64,000 nucleotides of DNA from Antitrichia curtipendula (taxonomy: Eukaryota; Streptophyta; Bryopsida; Hypnales; Leucodontaceae). This document shows, in pieces, positions 11,532 to 24,000 of this stretch. Position 1 is the stretch's first letter. Every line of letters starts with the position of its first letter. The notes beneath the pieces were generated by a model. That model was not told the origin of the DNA. It was given only the letters and a program-made list of their open reading frames with translations, and ran no database searches. The stretch is taken from positions 17,546,001 to 17,610,000 of the forward strand of contig OX579635.1 in the NCBI GenBank assembly GCA_951230915.1, read 5' to 3'. The position numbers were made by a program, and so were the translations under genes.

Positions 11532-11594
11532 CTCGTCACTACTAGTGTCGGAAATGCACTCGTCCGCCTCCGCACGCCCATTTCCATACTCCAT
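11532..11594 (-). CDS. 21-codon ATG exon in LTR 'C'
   Basis: The most diverged of the four copies: it begins MEYGNGRAEADE and ends SSDE, then a gtaagt donor at 11531. Length and frame are kept with no stop. Its N-terminal half has more replacement changes than the others, so this copy may be relaxing. Confidence 0.45.
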
Positions 11595-12169
11595 GGTGGT
11601 CCTTGGGTCGTGGGAATTTTTCCCCAAGTTTAACGCTTATATTATAAAAATTGTGGATTCCGTGTGATCTAACCTCTTTCTTTCCCTTCCTCCTTCTTTC
11701 CTTCTCCTTTTCTTTCCCTTTCTCTCTTTCTACACTCACACTATTCCACCTAAGCTTTGATGGGTGTCTTACAACTATAGATTCAAACCCCAAGAAGTTT
11801 TAATGTCCCTCCTAACTTCTTACACAACCTTGTCTTCGTGTCATCCTAATCCTACCTCCTAATGGTCACTAGGAATTCTCGAGATTTCCTTTCTAACACC
11901 TATTTAGCTAAGCCTAGGGCACTATTTATCGTCTCTCTCGCCCTTCTCCTATTTAATTCTATGACTCCCTAACCTCCCTCCATTGTGTGTAGGGGTGGTT
12001 TTGGTGAGAGTTGAGAGTTGAGAGTTGGTTGATGCAGGTATGGAGGTGCGACTTATCCTTTCTTTCTCCTTTCCCCTATTCTCTTTTTGTTTTACTCCCT
12101 TGACTTCAACCCTTTAACCTCCCCCTAATCCCCCCTAATCCCTACCTTTTTTTTCCTCTCTCCCAAGTC

Positions 12170-12510
12170 TTCACCCAAGCCCTAGACTCCCTGGACCAAC
12201 GTTGCCCAGACCCCCAGCGACTGCTCTCGACCCCCAACGACTTGCCCAGACCTCCCTTGCGACCTGCCCAGACCCCCAGGCGACTGTTTCGACTCCCCAG
12301 CGACTCACCCCGACTCCCCTTGCGACTTGCTAACCCCCCTAGCGACCTGCCGGAACCCCCAGCGACCTTCCCGACTCCCCAACGACTGCTTCCTGACCCC
12401 CTTGCGACCTGCCAGACCCTAGCGACTGCTTCCCGACTCCCCAGCGACTCACCCCGACTCCCCAGCGACTGCTGGACCCCTAGCGACCTGTCCCAACCCT
12501 CTAGCAACTG
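12170..12510. repeat. GC-rich minisatellite of LTR 'C'
   Basis: Tandem CCCCAGCGACTCACCCCGAC-type units of about 20-25 bp. Both strands stay open for about 90-120 codons, but only as low-complexity repeats, so I do not call genes here. Confidence 0.85.
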
Positions 12511-13431
12511 AATCTAATTCTTTTTTGGGTTCCTTAAGGGAACCCACCCAAGCAATTCTAAATCGGATTTTTGGTAAACTCTCTCCGGTTTTTGGTGTAG
12601 TTTCTTGTTTTACAGACGCCAGCTCACAAGGGGTGGGGTGACTCTTAGACTTAGACTTAATCTCGGACGCTAAACCTTGGACTTTTCCGAGAACGTCTCG
12701 GACTCTAGACTTTGGAACGACCTTTCATAGGAGTTCAAAGCTTCGCCGTATAATTGGTTTTAACACCAACTTTAAGACTTATGATATCCCTGCGTTCAAA
12801 GCTCCGCCATCTAAGGCTTGTCTTTAACATGTACTTTAGGACTAGGACTGGTTACAGGTTCAAAGCTTTGCCGTTCCCCGGGGGGTGGGGCCCACTTACA
12901 ACCAATAACGAAAAAGACAACTTCGGTTAGGACTCAATACGGGGCCACACATGCACGTTTTTAACACGTACTTTAGGACTGGGACTGGTCACAGGTTCAA
13001 AGCTTCGCCGTTCCCCGGGGGGTGGGGCTCACTCACAACCAACAATGAAAAAGACAACCCCGGTTAGGACTCAATACGGGGGCACACATACACACAAGGT
13101 CAATGATCATGGGTAAAATATCATATACTAAAGGCCCCCCAAAGCAGCATCGCCAAGGTACGGTGGGGGGTGACTTTAGGATTAGTACAAGGCATAAAAA
13201 GTCACACAAGTATAGGGGAGACCTGTTCAACTCACAACAAGGATACATGGTAAGGTAGAAGGACCCAAGAGGACCTTCAAAGAAAGCTTGAAATAGAGCA
13301 ATAAGGGGAGCCAAAAGTGCTCCAAAAACACCGTAGAGGTTTTTTGGCCTAAACGCCAAAAATTCCAAGATAACTTGGACCCACGGACCCAAAACAAGTA
13401 TTGGGGGTGTTCAAGAGAGAAAAATGGGGAC

Positions 13432-13439
13432 CTTAAATA
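13432..13439 (-). promoter_or_regulatory. TATA-like box of LTR 'C'
   Basis: TATTTAAG on the minus strand, in the block conserved with copies A and E and about 1.27 kb from the LTR start at 14707. Confidence 0.5.
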
Positions 13440-14707
13440 GGTTTCCAAGGCCCCACCCCTCCCTCAAGAGTTCTAAGGTAACCTTATCAACTTGGATTTT
13501 CATCTTCATCTTCAAAGATTTTCATCCTAATCCTAAAAAACTACTTTTACCTATCTACGCTGGATCAACCTCCTAACTTTTGGATATTTACTCCAATCGT
13601 CAAACGGATTGCGCCATTGGCTCCAGATCGCCGTGTTTAGTCTACGACCCGCCTACCCCCCATACCGAGGACAAAAAACCATCGTAGGCTAATTTAGTTT
13701 AAAAACTAAACCGTGGTAAAATCCTAGATATTGGGGGTCTCCTATTTTGAGAAATGTAAATAGCTTAGGGTCTCCGGTAGGTGTGACAGAGTTGGAAAGG
13801 ACTCTTGGTTGACTTCGTTTCGCCGTCGTATGGTCCCGGAATGCCGGTCAATGTGGTGGGGACCCCGCCACGTGATTAATTCTCGAGGAATCTCGCCGGT
13901 TCGGGTACTTGCTGCTATCGGAATGTCGCGAAACTTCACGGAGTGCATTATTAACATAAAACAAGCTAGTCTGGTTTTTATTGAGATTTTCTGGCAACCT
14001 GGGTAATTTCCATGAAATTCCCGTTGGAAGTTAGAAGGGTTGACCACCCGCAAAAGGTTCTTCTGCAAGTCAGAAGATGACGGGATTTTTCACATGACCT
14101 CTCATGGAGTCACGTGAAAGATGTGCAGGTGCATTTCCGTACCTGGCACGATTGGTCAGTGGAGATGAAACTGGCCATCTCCTTGAATTAGTGATGGTGC
14201 GGGAATCTTTTGCAGATAGAGGAATCTTGGCAAATCGATTTTGTCGTTGGACTCCTGGCATGGAATTTACCCTAGGACACCATTTTTGGGCTGTAGATTC
14301 CTCCATGGGCCTGGTCTTGCGTTAGTGGCTCCTGCATGCTAACAATCGGGGTTTGGGGAATTCTAAACCTAATTCTAGGACCTGACCTAGTGGCCTCGTT
14401 GTGGATCCCTCGGACCGCCTTAGCCATGAATTGCCACATTCATGGTGGGATTTAGCCCTTTTGGGCCTATGGGACTCAAATCCTCCAACTCTAACCGGTT
14501 CATATCTTTTTATCTATTTTTGGACCAGGTTTGGTGGGATTCTAAGTCTAAACACAAATCTAGACCAAATACTGTAATGGGTATGTTACAACCCTATTTT
14601 GGTTCTACACTCTTTTTATGGCTTTTTGTATATTTTTCTTAACTTTAAATTGCAAATTTCCAAAAAAATAATTCTACGAGTCCCAAGTGACAAATTGGGA
14701 GCTCACA

Positions 14708-14808
14708 ATGATCCAGATCATTTGGACAAGGTTGTAGAAGACCTTACCGATGATTTGATGCACTTTTATCCCTTCACCAAGCACACCAAGCGTTCTCCAC
14801 GTCCTTGA
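14708..14808 (+). pseudogene. Decayed host-like reading frame, 3' end
   Basis: After the duplicated ATGAT, the frame broken at 4494 resumes (DPDHLDKVVEDLTDDLMHF...) and ends at TGA 14806-14808. The join is exact when one copy of the duplication is removed, so the LTR element landed inside a coding exon. Function unknown. Confidence 0.6.
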
Positions 14809-16234
14809 AATGCACTTCTGACAACAATTATGGAAGACGCTACTACTGCCACAAATGAGGACCATGGGACCCAAGATTCACTCTTGTTTTTTGCTGTTCT
14901 AGATTCCATATAGTTGCAAGAAGAAAAATTAGTCATATTTCATCCAAATCTACATCCTAGCTAAACAATTGCAATTGTGTAATTTTGTCTATAATAAATG
15001 TTAGGTTATTACGTATTAGCATTATTAATATGATTGTACATGATACAAAAGATTGAACTTACCTAACATTTGATGCTCAAGTATCTCTAAATGTGAACCA
15101 CATCCATTTAAGTGGTCACATGTTTTCTACTTAGGAAAATATCCATTCACAATAAGTTAAAACAATCTACATTACAAGGATTTAAACCAACAAGTCAACT
15201 TGACCATATTTCATACAATCCATGTTATTTAAATCCATAAAATCACTTTTTTAATAAGATGCTATAAGTAGCATAAGTATATAAAAGTATTTTTATGCAC
15301 ATTGTTTTTAAATTGGTTAATTATCTATATATAATATAAGTTCCATTTCAAACTATACTTATATAACTTTGTGACATTGCCACAGTGCTGTAAAATTAAA
15401 ACAAAAGCCATCTTTTAGTTTTTTAATTCATATAAACTTTGAAATTCAATATTTTTTTTGTTGTCAATGGGAATGTCAAAAATCAAAAATCCGCTGCATT
15501 CTTCCTTGTAGAGAGTTTTCTCACAGTACTAAGAATACGACCAAGGGACGCATGGTCCAAAAGATCTCATCGTAACAAACAAAGCAAACAACCTCATTTA
15601 AGGATATGCTTTTAATATTTGTTGCTATACATGTCATTAGCACATAGTGCTGACAAACCTGTGGATTCCTTGCTTTTGTCTTCATCTACTAAATTTTAGT
15701 CTTCAGATATCATAATAGCAAATGAATATATTCTTCATGAAAAGTAGCGCAACAGAGGTCATAATTTGTGTAGATTTATCTATTTAGGTTTTAGTAAAAA
15801 GAATCATATGGTCAATGTTTTTTTTATTTCATTGATTTCTAATTCAAGAAAATGTATTCTTTGTAATTCTATTGTGTGACAAGTTCAATATGAAAGTAAA
15901 ATATGTGACAACTAGAAGACTCAAAGAGTCAAATTATATTAATTGAATTATATTGGCTTGACATCCATTCATATTGAATGCACCTATTTCTTGCATGGGT
16001 TTATGTCTTCAACACTCATAGTCATAGGTTTTCAATTTTCAAATCTCTAATTTTGTTTTTAAATTACTTGAAATCCCCACTTTACGTTCTACGCTCCACA
16101 TTCATGCAACAGCATTGATTTCTCTCCAAGTGGAACACCTACTTGCATTGTACTACAAACTATGGAGTAGGATTGGAGGTAGGTTAGATGTTCTTCTTGG
16201 CACACTTGGATTCACCAGAATAATAATGAGTCTA
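14809..16234. other. AT-rich intergenic sequence, no gene recognised
   Basis: Short frames only, no conserved motif and no clear repeat. Just after 14808 some coding-like composition persists to about 14910 (possibly 3' untranslated sequence of the broken gene). Confidence 0.5.
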
Positions 16235-17380
16235 TGTGGGTGCTAGATTACCCACCCTTGGTAATAAAGCAAACACCGACCACGTTCTATGCTTTTATCC
16301 ATTTTTTAATATATGAGGGTGTTGTGAGCGCGGTCCATTGTGCCTTCCAAGCAATGGATCTTTTTTGCTAACGTTTCCTAAGTGTCATGGATGGACAGCA
16401 AAAATAACTAGAAATGCATGTGGTAACTCACAGGCTAACTGAAATGATTAGAGGTGATATTGAATTCTAACTCCCTAACTATCTATCTTATGTCTAGGGT
16501 TGACTGGGTAGTTGGCGTCATTTCTAAAGTTTCTAACTATGCAAAAGGAGAACCCTTATGTTCCTTCCATGAATCCCTAAGACTATCTTTGTGTTTTGAC
16601 ACTCCACTTGGAAGTTCTACTTCTAAAGACTAATCCTAAAGCTCAATTTTTACTCTAATTTTCAACCTCTAATTGTAACTCTAGATTTTTACTCCTTAGT
16701 ACTAACTCTAAATGTTAACTTCCAAATTTAACTCTATATTTTGACCTTTACTCTCGTTTTTTATTCCTAAATTAACTCTAGAATTTACCCTTGAAGTTTA
16801 ATTCTATCTTTTGACTTTTAATCCTAGGTTTTTATTTCTAGAATTGACTCTACAATTTAACTTCTACTTCTAATTTTTACTTCTACTTTGAGCGTTGATC
16901 TTACTCTAATTTTTTGCTTCTCAATTGACTTTAAAATTTAATCTCTAAATTTTTATTCTTATCCTACCTTAAGATTTAACTTGAGAATTTGACTCCTAGA
17001 TTACACTTCCAAATTAACTCTAATCGTTTTACTTTCTAAAGTTAATTCTAGATTTTTAACAGCTAATTAATTTCTAGTTTAAATCCTAGATTTTCTTTCT
17101 AATCTAAATCCCTAATTTTTGTCCATGGTTCCTTTTGGATGAAATTTTAATCCAATTCCTCCGTCCTACCCCCTACTACTTAACTTATCCTAACACGGTT
17201 GTTTTGAAGCCAAATCTTAAGTGTAATATGTTTTCGGAAACCTCTATCCCTAATCTAAAATTTTTTTAATCTAAACTCTTACTTGCACTAATCATGGCTT
17301 GCTAATCACGCTTAAAGGGTTGATTAAGGAAATCAACGCTAATTAGGGGAAAAAAAAAAAAAATTAATTCAAAAACTCAC

Positions 17381-17443
17381 CTCTTCACTGCCGGTGTCAG
17401 AAATAAGTTCATCCATATCCGCGTGCACATCCTCATGCTCCAT
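17381..17443 (-). CDS. 21-codon ATG exon in LTR 'D'
   Basis: It starts MEHEDVHADMDEL, ends GSEE, and is followed by gtgagt (17380-17375). This copy sits in a clearly older LTR, yet the exon is among the best-preserved parts. Confidence 0.5.
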
Positions 17444-19659
17444 GGTACTCCTTTGTTGTGTTTGATTTTTTCCAAGCTCACCGCTTAAATTGAGAAAATA
17501 TTACACCCTTGCAATCTAACTTCCCTCTTTCCCTTCCTCCTTCCTTTTCTTTCTCCTTTTCTTCTTCTACACTAGTACTATTCCACCTAAGCTTTTATGG
17601 ATGTCTTACAACTATAGACTCAAACTTCAAGGAGTTTTTAATGTCCCTCCTACCCTCTTATACAATGTCGCCTTTGGGTCATCCTAATCCTTTTCTCAAC
17701 GGTCACCACAAATTCTCAAGATTTCTTTCCTAAAGCCTATTTAGCCTAAGCCTAGGCTACTATTTATCGTCTTTCTCACGTCTTCTCCTATTTCATCCCA
17801 TTTTCTTCTAATCCTCCTTCGTTGTGTGTAGAATGGATTTTTTTGTTGGTGAGAGTGAGACTTCCTTGTGTAAAGGTATGACTTGGAGGCTTTGACTCTT
17901 TTTTCTTCCCCCTCCCTTTTCTTTTATTTCTTGGTTGCAGATGGACCTTGAGACTCTGAATTCCTAATTGGGTTATGCTGGACTTCTACCTATGGGTTCC
18001 TAACTAACTTTGTAACTGGGCTTTCTACTCTAAGTTTTCTAACTAAAATTTCTTGTCTCTCCTGCTCTAGTGTCTCTTAAACTAGCTCCTAACTGAGTAA
18101 AACTAAAAAAAAGGAAGGTGGGACCCTGTGAGTGTTTTAATCTCCACCCTTCAGAGGTAAAACGTGCACACGGGTTCTAGCGGCATGAAAAGTAATTTCT
18201 AAGGGATGAAATCAAACGTAGTGTTCTTTGGCCTTCCAAGCAATAGACACTTTGTTATGTTGATTTTGATCTAATCTAAGTAATTCGAAACAAGCTAATG
18301 GTTAAAGAATTAGGACTTCTATGGTTAGTTGAATGTAAGTAAATTTCTATCTAAGCCAGAATCTATTCTAAGTAAATCTAAATGTTAGGGTTTTACTAAG
18401 GGATTTTTGAGAGAAAACCTGATTTTGACCTATTTTAAGAATTTGCATTCAAACTTAAGCCAAAATTTATCCACTCCTTATTCCTTTCAAAATTAAAATA
18501 TTTTGAAAGTAAAAGGTGGTTTAGGAGTCTTCAAAAGATTCTCTAAAAGGTTATAGTCTCAAAAGATTCCTTAACTATTCCTTAAAAATATTCCTAATTG
18601 TTGTTAGATGGATTCCAATTCTAAGTTACTAATCTAAATTTAGCAATTTTTAAATTCTAACTAGCTATCGGGGTTCTAATTGTTAATTTGGTTTTTAAAT
18701 CTAATCTAAAGAATGAAAAGAAAAGTCAAATGAATTTTGAAAATCATACTTCAGTATCGAAAACGTCAATAATTCCGTCGTCGCAATACACAAACATAAT
18801 CGTCTCCTCGTGGTCCTCCATTGCCTTTCATGAGTCACGCCATTTTAGTTAAATTTGAGTCACTTGTTGTTGAGTTGTAGTTCTGAACCCTATTTAAAAG
18901 TCAAGTTTTGTTAGTTTTAACAATTGAGAATAATCGTTTGATTTTAGGAATTTAATTTAGATTGAATAAATTAATTCAATTTCCCAAGTTTTCAATGAAT
19001 AGTAATATTATTCTTTTGCCAATCGTTAATAGTTTTTAGTTAAATATTCCAAAGATATTAGTTGTTGTTTGTTTGTATCTATTTGGCTTATTAGGCCTAA
19101 TAAAACAAATACCGAACACAAAACAAACAACTAATTTGGATTTGGAATCTTAATTATTAACTAAAACCAACCAAATGAATAGTCGTCTAATAAAATAAGC
19201 TTAAATAATCAAAAACAAATCTATCAATGAATAGTAAAAGGAATTTAGCAATCCAAACAATCTAACTTCAATAGCAAGATGCTAACGGAAAGAATAAAAT
19301 AATCCAAACAATCTAACTTCAATAGCAAGATGCTAACGGAAAGAATAAAATAATCAAAACAATCCAAAACTCAATAGTAAGATACTAACCTTAATAGTTT
19401 TTTTATTCTTCGTCTTCCCTTGTTAGTTTTCTTATAATCTCTCTTTTCCTTCAATTCTTATGTTGTTGTTGTTGTTTGAGGAGCTATAGTGTTGGAGAGA
19501 TTTGTGAGGTTTGGGAAAATTCTTGGTGTTCAATTTCTTCCCAGAAACTCAAAATTTATGTGCGTGGCGAGCAACGGCCTTAGCTTATAGAATTGGATTT
19601 GTGAATTTTGAAATACGTTGGACTTGCAGATTCCTTGGACTCCCTGTGAGGCGGACTTC

Positions 19660-19860
19660 CCCTCCCCAACGATTGACTGAACCCAACAACTGACTGAACC
19701 CCAGCGACCTGACTGAACCCCAGCGACCTGGTTGAACCTCAACGACCTGGCTAAACTCCTAGTGACCGACGGAACCCCAACGATCGACTTGAACCCCAGC
19801 GACTGACTTAAACCCTAGCAACCTGACTGAATCCAATGATCTGATTGAACCCAGACTCAC
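19660..19860. repeat. GC-rich minisatellite of LTR 'D'
   Basis: Tandem units of about 18-20 bp, CCCCAGCGACCTGACTGAA and variants, in the same position as the arrays of the sister LTRs. Confidence 0.8.
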
Positions 19861-20723
19861 GCTTGGACCCTTCCAGACTCACGCTCAGACCCTTCTTAGA
19901 CTCACTGAAATTCTACATTAGTCACCTCATCAACTAATAAGGCTACTCTAACTAATTGTTGGATTTTTAGGATAACTAAAGCAAAGCAATTCTAACTAAT
20001 TGTTGGATTTTTAAGATAACTAAAGCAAAGCAATTATAGACTAGGACAACAAGATAGATGACACTCTATATGAAACGGACGAGTCGATCTTGATGTTAGT
20101 TTTGGGCTTAAATAGCTTTTAACCAGCCAAGCTTTGGCAATTGCTATTTTTTGTCCACAATTTCGAGAGTAATTGTTAAAGATCAAAGCTTCGTCATATG
20201 GGAGCAACCCCAGGACAAATTGAGCAAATTAAGTTTAAGTACTTCGAAAGGTTTAGATGCTAAAGGAGGTACACATGACAGTATTTAACCGAATTTTAGA
20301 ACCAAATCTTCCAAAATTTCAAATGAAAGTTAACAATTAACTGCTAAAGGAAGTACATATGAAAGTGTTTAACCGAATATTAGCAATTAAAACCTCAAAT
20401 TCCGTTATACAATGAACTTTGAGTAGGGAATTAATCCAAAACACTTTTGGCAAAGTCAAGCCTCGCCGCTTTAAGTATTTTAGTACCAAATGTTGTTAAC
20501 GTGCCACAATGGATTAGTATTCAAGTAATCTTAAGCAAAGAATAAAAGTTTTGGGGCTTTCGGCCTCCAAATTCAAACAAGAAAGCAATATGTTTTGAAG
20601 GGACCTTCTAGTCCTTCAAAACACGAGAGATATAGCACAAATTGTAAATAAATTGAAAAAAATAGCCAATTTTTGGCTTAAAAGTACTTCGACAACATGT
20701 TGGTAGTACAACAGAGCAATAAG

Positions 20724-20840
20724 CGGGGGTGCTATATTGTGAGCCTTGGAGCCTGAGCCCAGGAGCCTAGGAGCCTAGGAGCCTCCAATTTGTGAAGTAA
20801 TTTTCAATGATTATAGGTGTTAGGACCCATGACCGTGGAT
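20724..20840 (+). repeat. Left terminal region of the large MULE
   Basis: It contains GCTATATTGTGAGCC, a run of short TAGGAGCC-type repeats (20746-20783), then TTTTCAATGATTATAGG, GTGTTAGGA (20817-20825) and ACCGTGGAT (20832-20840). These occur in the same order, inverted, at the right end. The match is patchy, so terminal inverted repeat is an inference from colinear blocks. Confidence 0.55.
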
Positions 20841-21000
20841 TCAGGATTTAGGGTGGAATTATAATTTTGAACATAAAAAAATAAAAAAATGAAAGCATTG
20901 TAAATATGAAATGGGGCGGTATATCATATAACGGGAAAAAATACCACATAATATGTCCTCAAAATGTATCACAGCTATACTAAGATATAGCAGAGAAGTG

Positions 21001-24000
21001 TCATGCAGTATTTTCATAAAGAATACTGCTAGAAGATCTGGAAGTAGACCTCTCATCAGAGTCTGATGACTGACCATCAAACTCTTTAGTGAAGTCATCT
21101 ATGAACATCAGAACACGAGGATCTATGGAGCTGATCCTACAAGGCGGTTTAGGGTCATGGCTCTGGAATTGTCTAGCTACTGCCTCAGCATACAACGGAA
21201 GCTGAAACGGTCTAGGTGGGCTTCGGAAGAATGCAGAATCTGCAAAAAAAGGTTTACGGGTAGAATCCTTCATCTGCGCAAGTTGCCTACAAATAGGGAC
21301 ACAACAGAATATTAGTATGGATGAGAAAATGAAATCACATAGAAAGAATTAAGAAAAATAAAGGGAAACTTACTTACTAAATCGTGAGGTCTTCACAATA
21401 TGGCGGACCTCCACTTCTTCATCGTCAAGGTCAGCAACAGGAGGAGCAGGGAGCATAGATACAAGTGTTGCGTTCACAGGTATACGGATGAGAGGAGCAA
21501 GCAAGGCCTTGAAAATCGCCTTATCTTCTTCCAGGGCTAGAATGTGGCGACCAGTAGCTCGGCAAGCATAAATGCTTGCCCCTGCAATGATATAGAGAGA
21601 ACAAAAGAAGACGGATTAGAATTCAACAAAGAGAGTAGAGCGTGAAAAAATCTTCATTGGAAAAAAACAAACTAGAACATCTAACCTGTAGACGCGGTGC
21701 AGTCCATGACAACGTCACCAGGCAAAGTTGTCGCCTCAACAAGCATCTGCATGAAGGCACGATCCTTTTCCCGAGGACCACGCCAGGCAATGTTGCCATT
21801 CATTGCCACATCGTCCTTCCCACAACAATTCTGGAGAACATCATCCTTGGCTACGTTGACGCCAACTGCTTCGTGAGCAGGAAGAAAGTGGAACGAAAAC
21901 TTGGATTTAGAACTTCCACTCCGAGATTTGACATAAAGGGACATGTTGAAACGCATAGTCTGCACAAAAATACAAAATTATATCAGATGGCGAAAACAAT
22001 CAAATTTATGATTAAAACCTCCAAATCATAGAATGGTTTAGGATTTTACCGTTTTGGAGATGTCCGAGGCTAGAGCCAGGTGAAGCCTATTCATGACGAA
22101 CCAATCAATCTGTAAATGGTAACCAAATGATTTGGCGAGACTAACAACGGATGACTTGACGGGTCGGCTGTATGGGTACATAACAAGAAGCCCCCCCCCG
22201 TCGTATAGAAAGGTATCAGCAAAGTCAAAGACGGCTTGAAGCTTTTCCTCCGAGAATTGATTCCAGTATGGAACGGAGGCTTCTGGATTGGAAATTCCCG
22301 GAACAGGTAGGCCCTCTGGAACATCAACAACAATCAAGTCGACAGCGGGACACTTGGCCAAAGCGTTGTCAAAGAATCGATCTTTGCCGGCCGCATGCTG
22401 CACACATGAAAAGACGGCAAAGAAAATGAGAGAAATTAAACCAAAGGAGACAAAATCCGAAAAGAAAATATTCAATGACATTGTTAGTATCTTGTCTAGG
22501 ATCCATAAGTGAAAGTTTGTACAAGTAGGATTCATAATAAAATTTAGACTTACCCATTTCAAGGCTAATTGGTGACTCTATGAAATAAACAAAAAACATC
22601 TGAAGTGGGGACGCGATGGCATAGATATAAAACATTGTGTCATTGCAAGAGTAGTCTTCCACTGGTTTCATCTCGGCGACGAGAGAACACTATAAACAAC
22701 AACGTTCTGGACCCCGACCAACTCTAACAAACAAGGAGATTGAACCTCCTCTACAAATAAAATAAAAAGAATCTCAGAATTTAATGAACACGAAGCAAAA
22801 ATCAGGGCAACCTCTAGAAACTTGTAAATAAACCATACAACTGTACAAGCAAAAAGGAAATATACAAGGAAAAAAAGGCACCATCTTGTTTAAAAAAGCC
22901 ACAACAAAATCGATGACGCCAGGAGAAGGACCATTGTTGACTCCAAGTAAACTAGAGACGGACTCATTCAAGATGCACTGATCGACAGGAGCCACCGAAT
23001 CCAAGTCAACAACATGGAGCGGCAAGCCACGCATCAAGCGCTCCTGGGTGAGCGAAAATCCTGATGAAGACTCCTTCATAGGGCCATTACTTGTCGCTTG
23101 TTCAGCATTTGGTGTCTCTGCTTTCCTCTTCTTCCCCTTTTGCTTGCCCTTGGCCTCATCTTCCTTGGCCTTTTCCTCTTGTCGTAGTTTCTTCTTTTGT
23201 GTTGTCTCCTCCGTCCTCTTCGTTGCCTCTTCCCATTTCATCTCATTTTTCTTATCAGATATTTCACGCCTCTTAATGGCCTTCTCCCGTGCTTCACCGT
23301 CCATGCCAGCAAATTCGTCAAACTCGGGCTCTACCACTGCACTTTCCTTGATATTGCTGAAAAGAGCCAACTCCTGGGGGGGGATGTAACCCTGGCTGCA
23401 CTCCAAATACCAAGCACCGGCTTGGAGGTGACCGCTGGTCCAGTTCTTCACTTGAATGGCCGAGAACATACAGTCGAGAGATGAGCGATCGAGCCATGTG
23501 TTGAGGAAAGGCGGCAAATCAGCCTTGGCGATGGCTTTCTTTGCATACAATTCAAACTTGAAATACCTGGAGGACCATAAACAATTCATCAAGAAAAGAT
23601 GATTAAAGGAATAACAATCTCAACACAATATCCAACAAAACCCAAAGAGGCAAAGTAAATACCTATAAATTATCCTCTTCACCACAAGGATAGAGCCTTT
23701 GAAGTCTTTAAACGAGTCTGACTTCTTGAAGGCGTCGGCCCCCTTAAACACTCCCACGAACGCATGCTCCCACAACCTCATCCGCCAACCTTCTATGTAT
23801 TCTTGAATAGACTCAGGCTCCGCGGCTGCATCCATATGCACCTGAATGTTGTCGGCTCGGATAATGCTGTCAAACATCTCAGAGGCTTTATCCTCAATCT
23901 GTAGAATTGACAAGAGATTAGTCAAAGATGGCTCAAACTAAATAAGAGAAATCGATAAATGCGATGGAAATGCACGATGCATATGAACAACATACCGCAG

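Larger units (their letters stand above)
4495..14707 (-). mobile_element. Rearranged LTR-retrotransposon remains with target duplication ATGAT
   Basis: The outer ends are TGTGGGCGC at 4495 and GAGCTCACA at 14707. On the minus strand these read TGTGAGCTC at the start and GCGCCCACA at the end, the TG...CA ends of an LTR. ATGAT flanks both sides (4490-4494 and 14708-14712). In minus-strand order there is a complete LTR (14707-10786), then an LTR lacking its upstream part (10785-10600 continued at 6335-4495). A solo LTR in plus orientation (6336-10594) sits inside that second LTR. No gag-pol internal domain remains, so internal sequence has been lost, perhaps by LTR-LTR recombination. Confidence 0.75.
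10786..14707 (-). mobile_element. Complete LTR 'C' (3.92 kb)
   Basis: On the minus strand it runs from TGTGAGCTCCC (14707) to GCGCCCACA (10786). It has all family blocks: upstream region, TATA-like box (13439-13432), duplicated GGCGAAGCTTTGAACC motifs (about 12740-13020), GC-rich minisatellite, 21-codon exon (11594-11532), AT-rich minisatellite and terminal block. Its right flank ATGAT matches the duplication at 4490-4494. Its left flank does not match, consistent with it being the 5' LTR of the damaged element. Confidence 0.8.
16235..20723 (-). mobile_element. Diverged LTR 'D', downstream portion, split by the large MULE
   Basis: It starts (on plus) TGTGGGTGCTAG, the terminal block shared with 4495 and 10786, then a diverged AT-rich array, the 21-codon exon (17443-17381), a GC-rich minisatellite (about 19660-19860) and a block with GACCTTCTAGTCCTTC similar to LTRs C and E. 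It stops at GAGCAATAAG (20714-20723) without the promoter part. That part is found at 36652-38322, where the sequence resumes with GAGCAATAAG, so one LTR was split by insertion of the element at 20724-36651. Confidence 0.7.

Noticed and set aside
12142..12511. Open frames of 89 and 121 codons on both strands
   Set aside because: They are translations of the GC-rich minisatellite of LTR C; the unit phase keeps them open.
22369..22671. A separate 100-codon frame with MKPVEDYSCNDTMF... on the minus strand
   Set aside because: The alternative frame through 22748-22554 has exact phase agreement with exons before and after and keeps a canonical donor, with only two stops that C-to-T explains.
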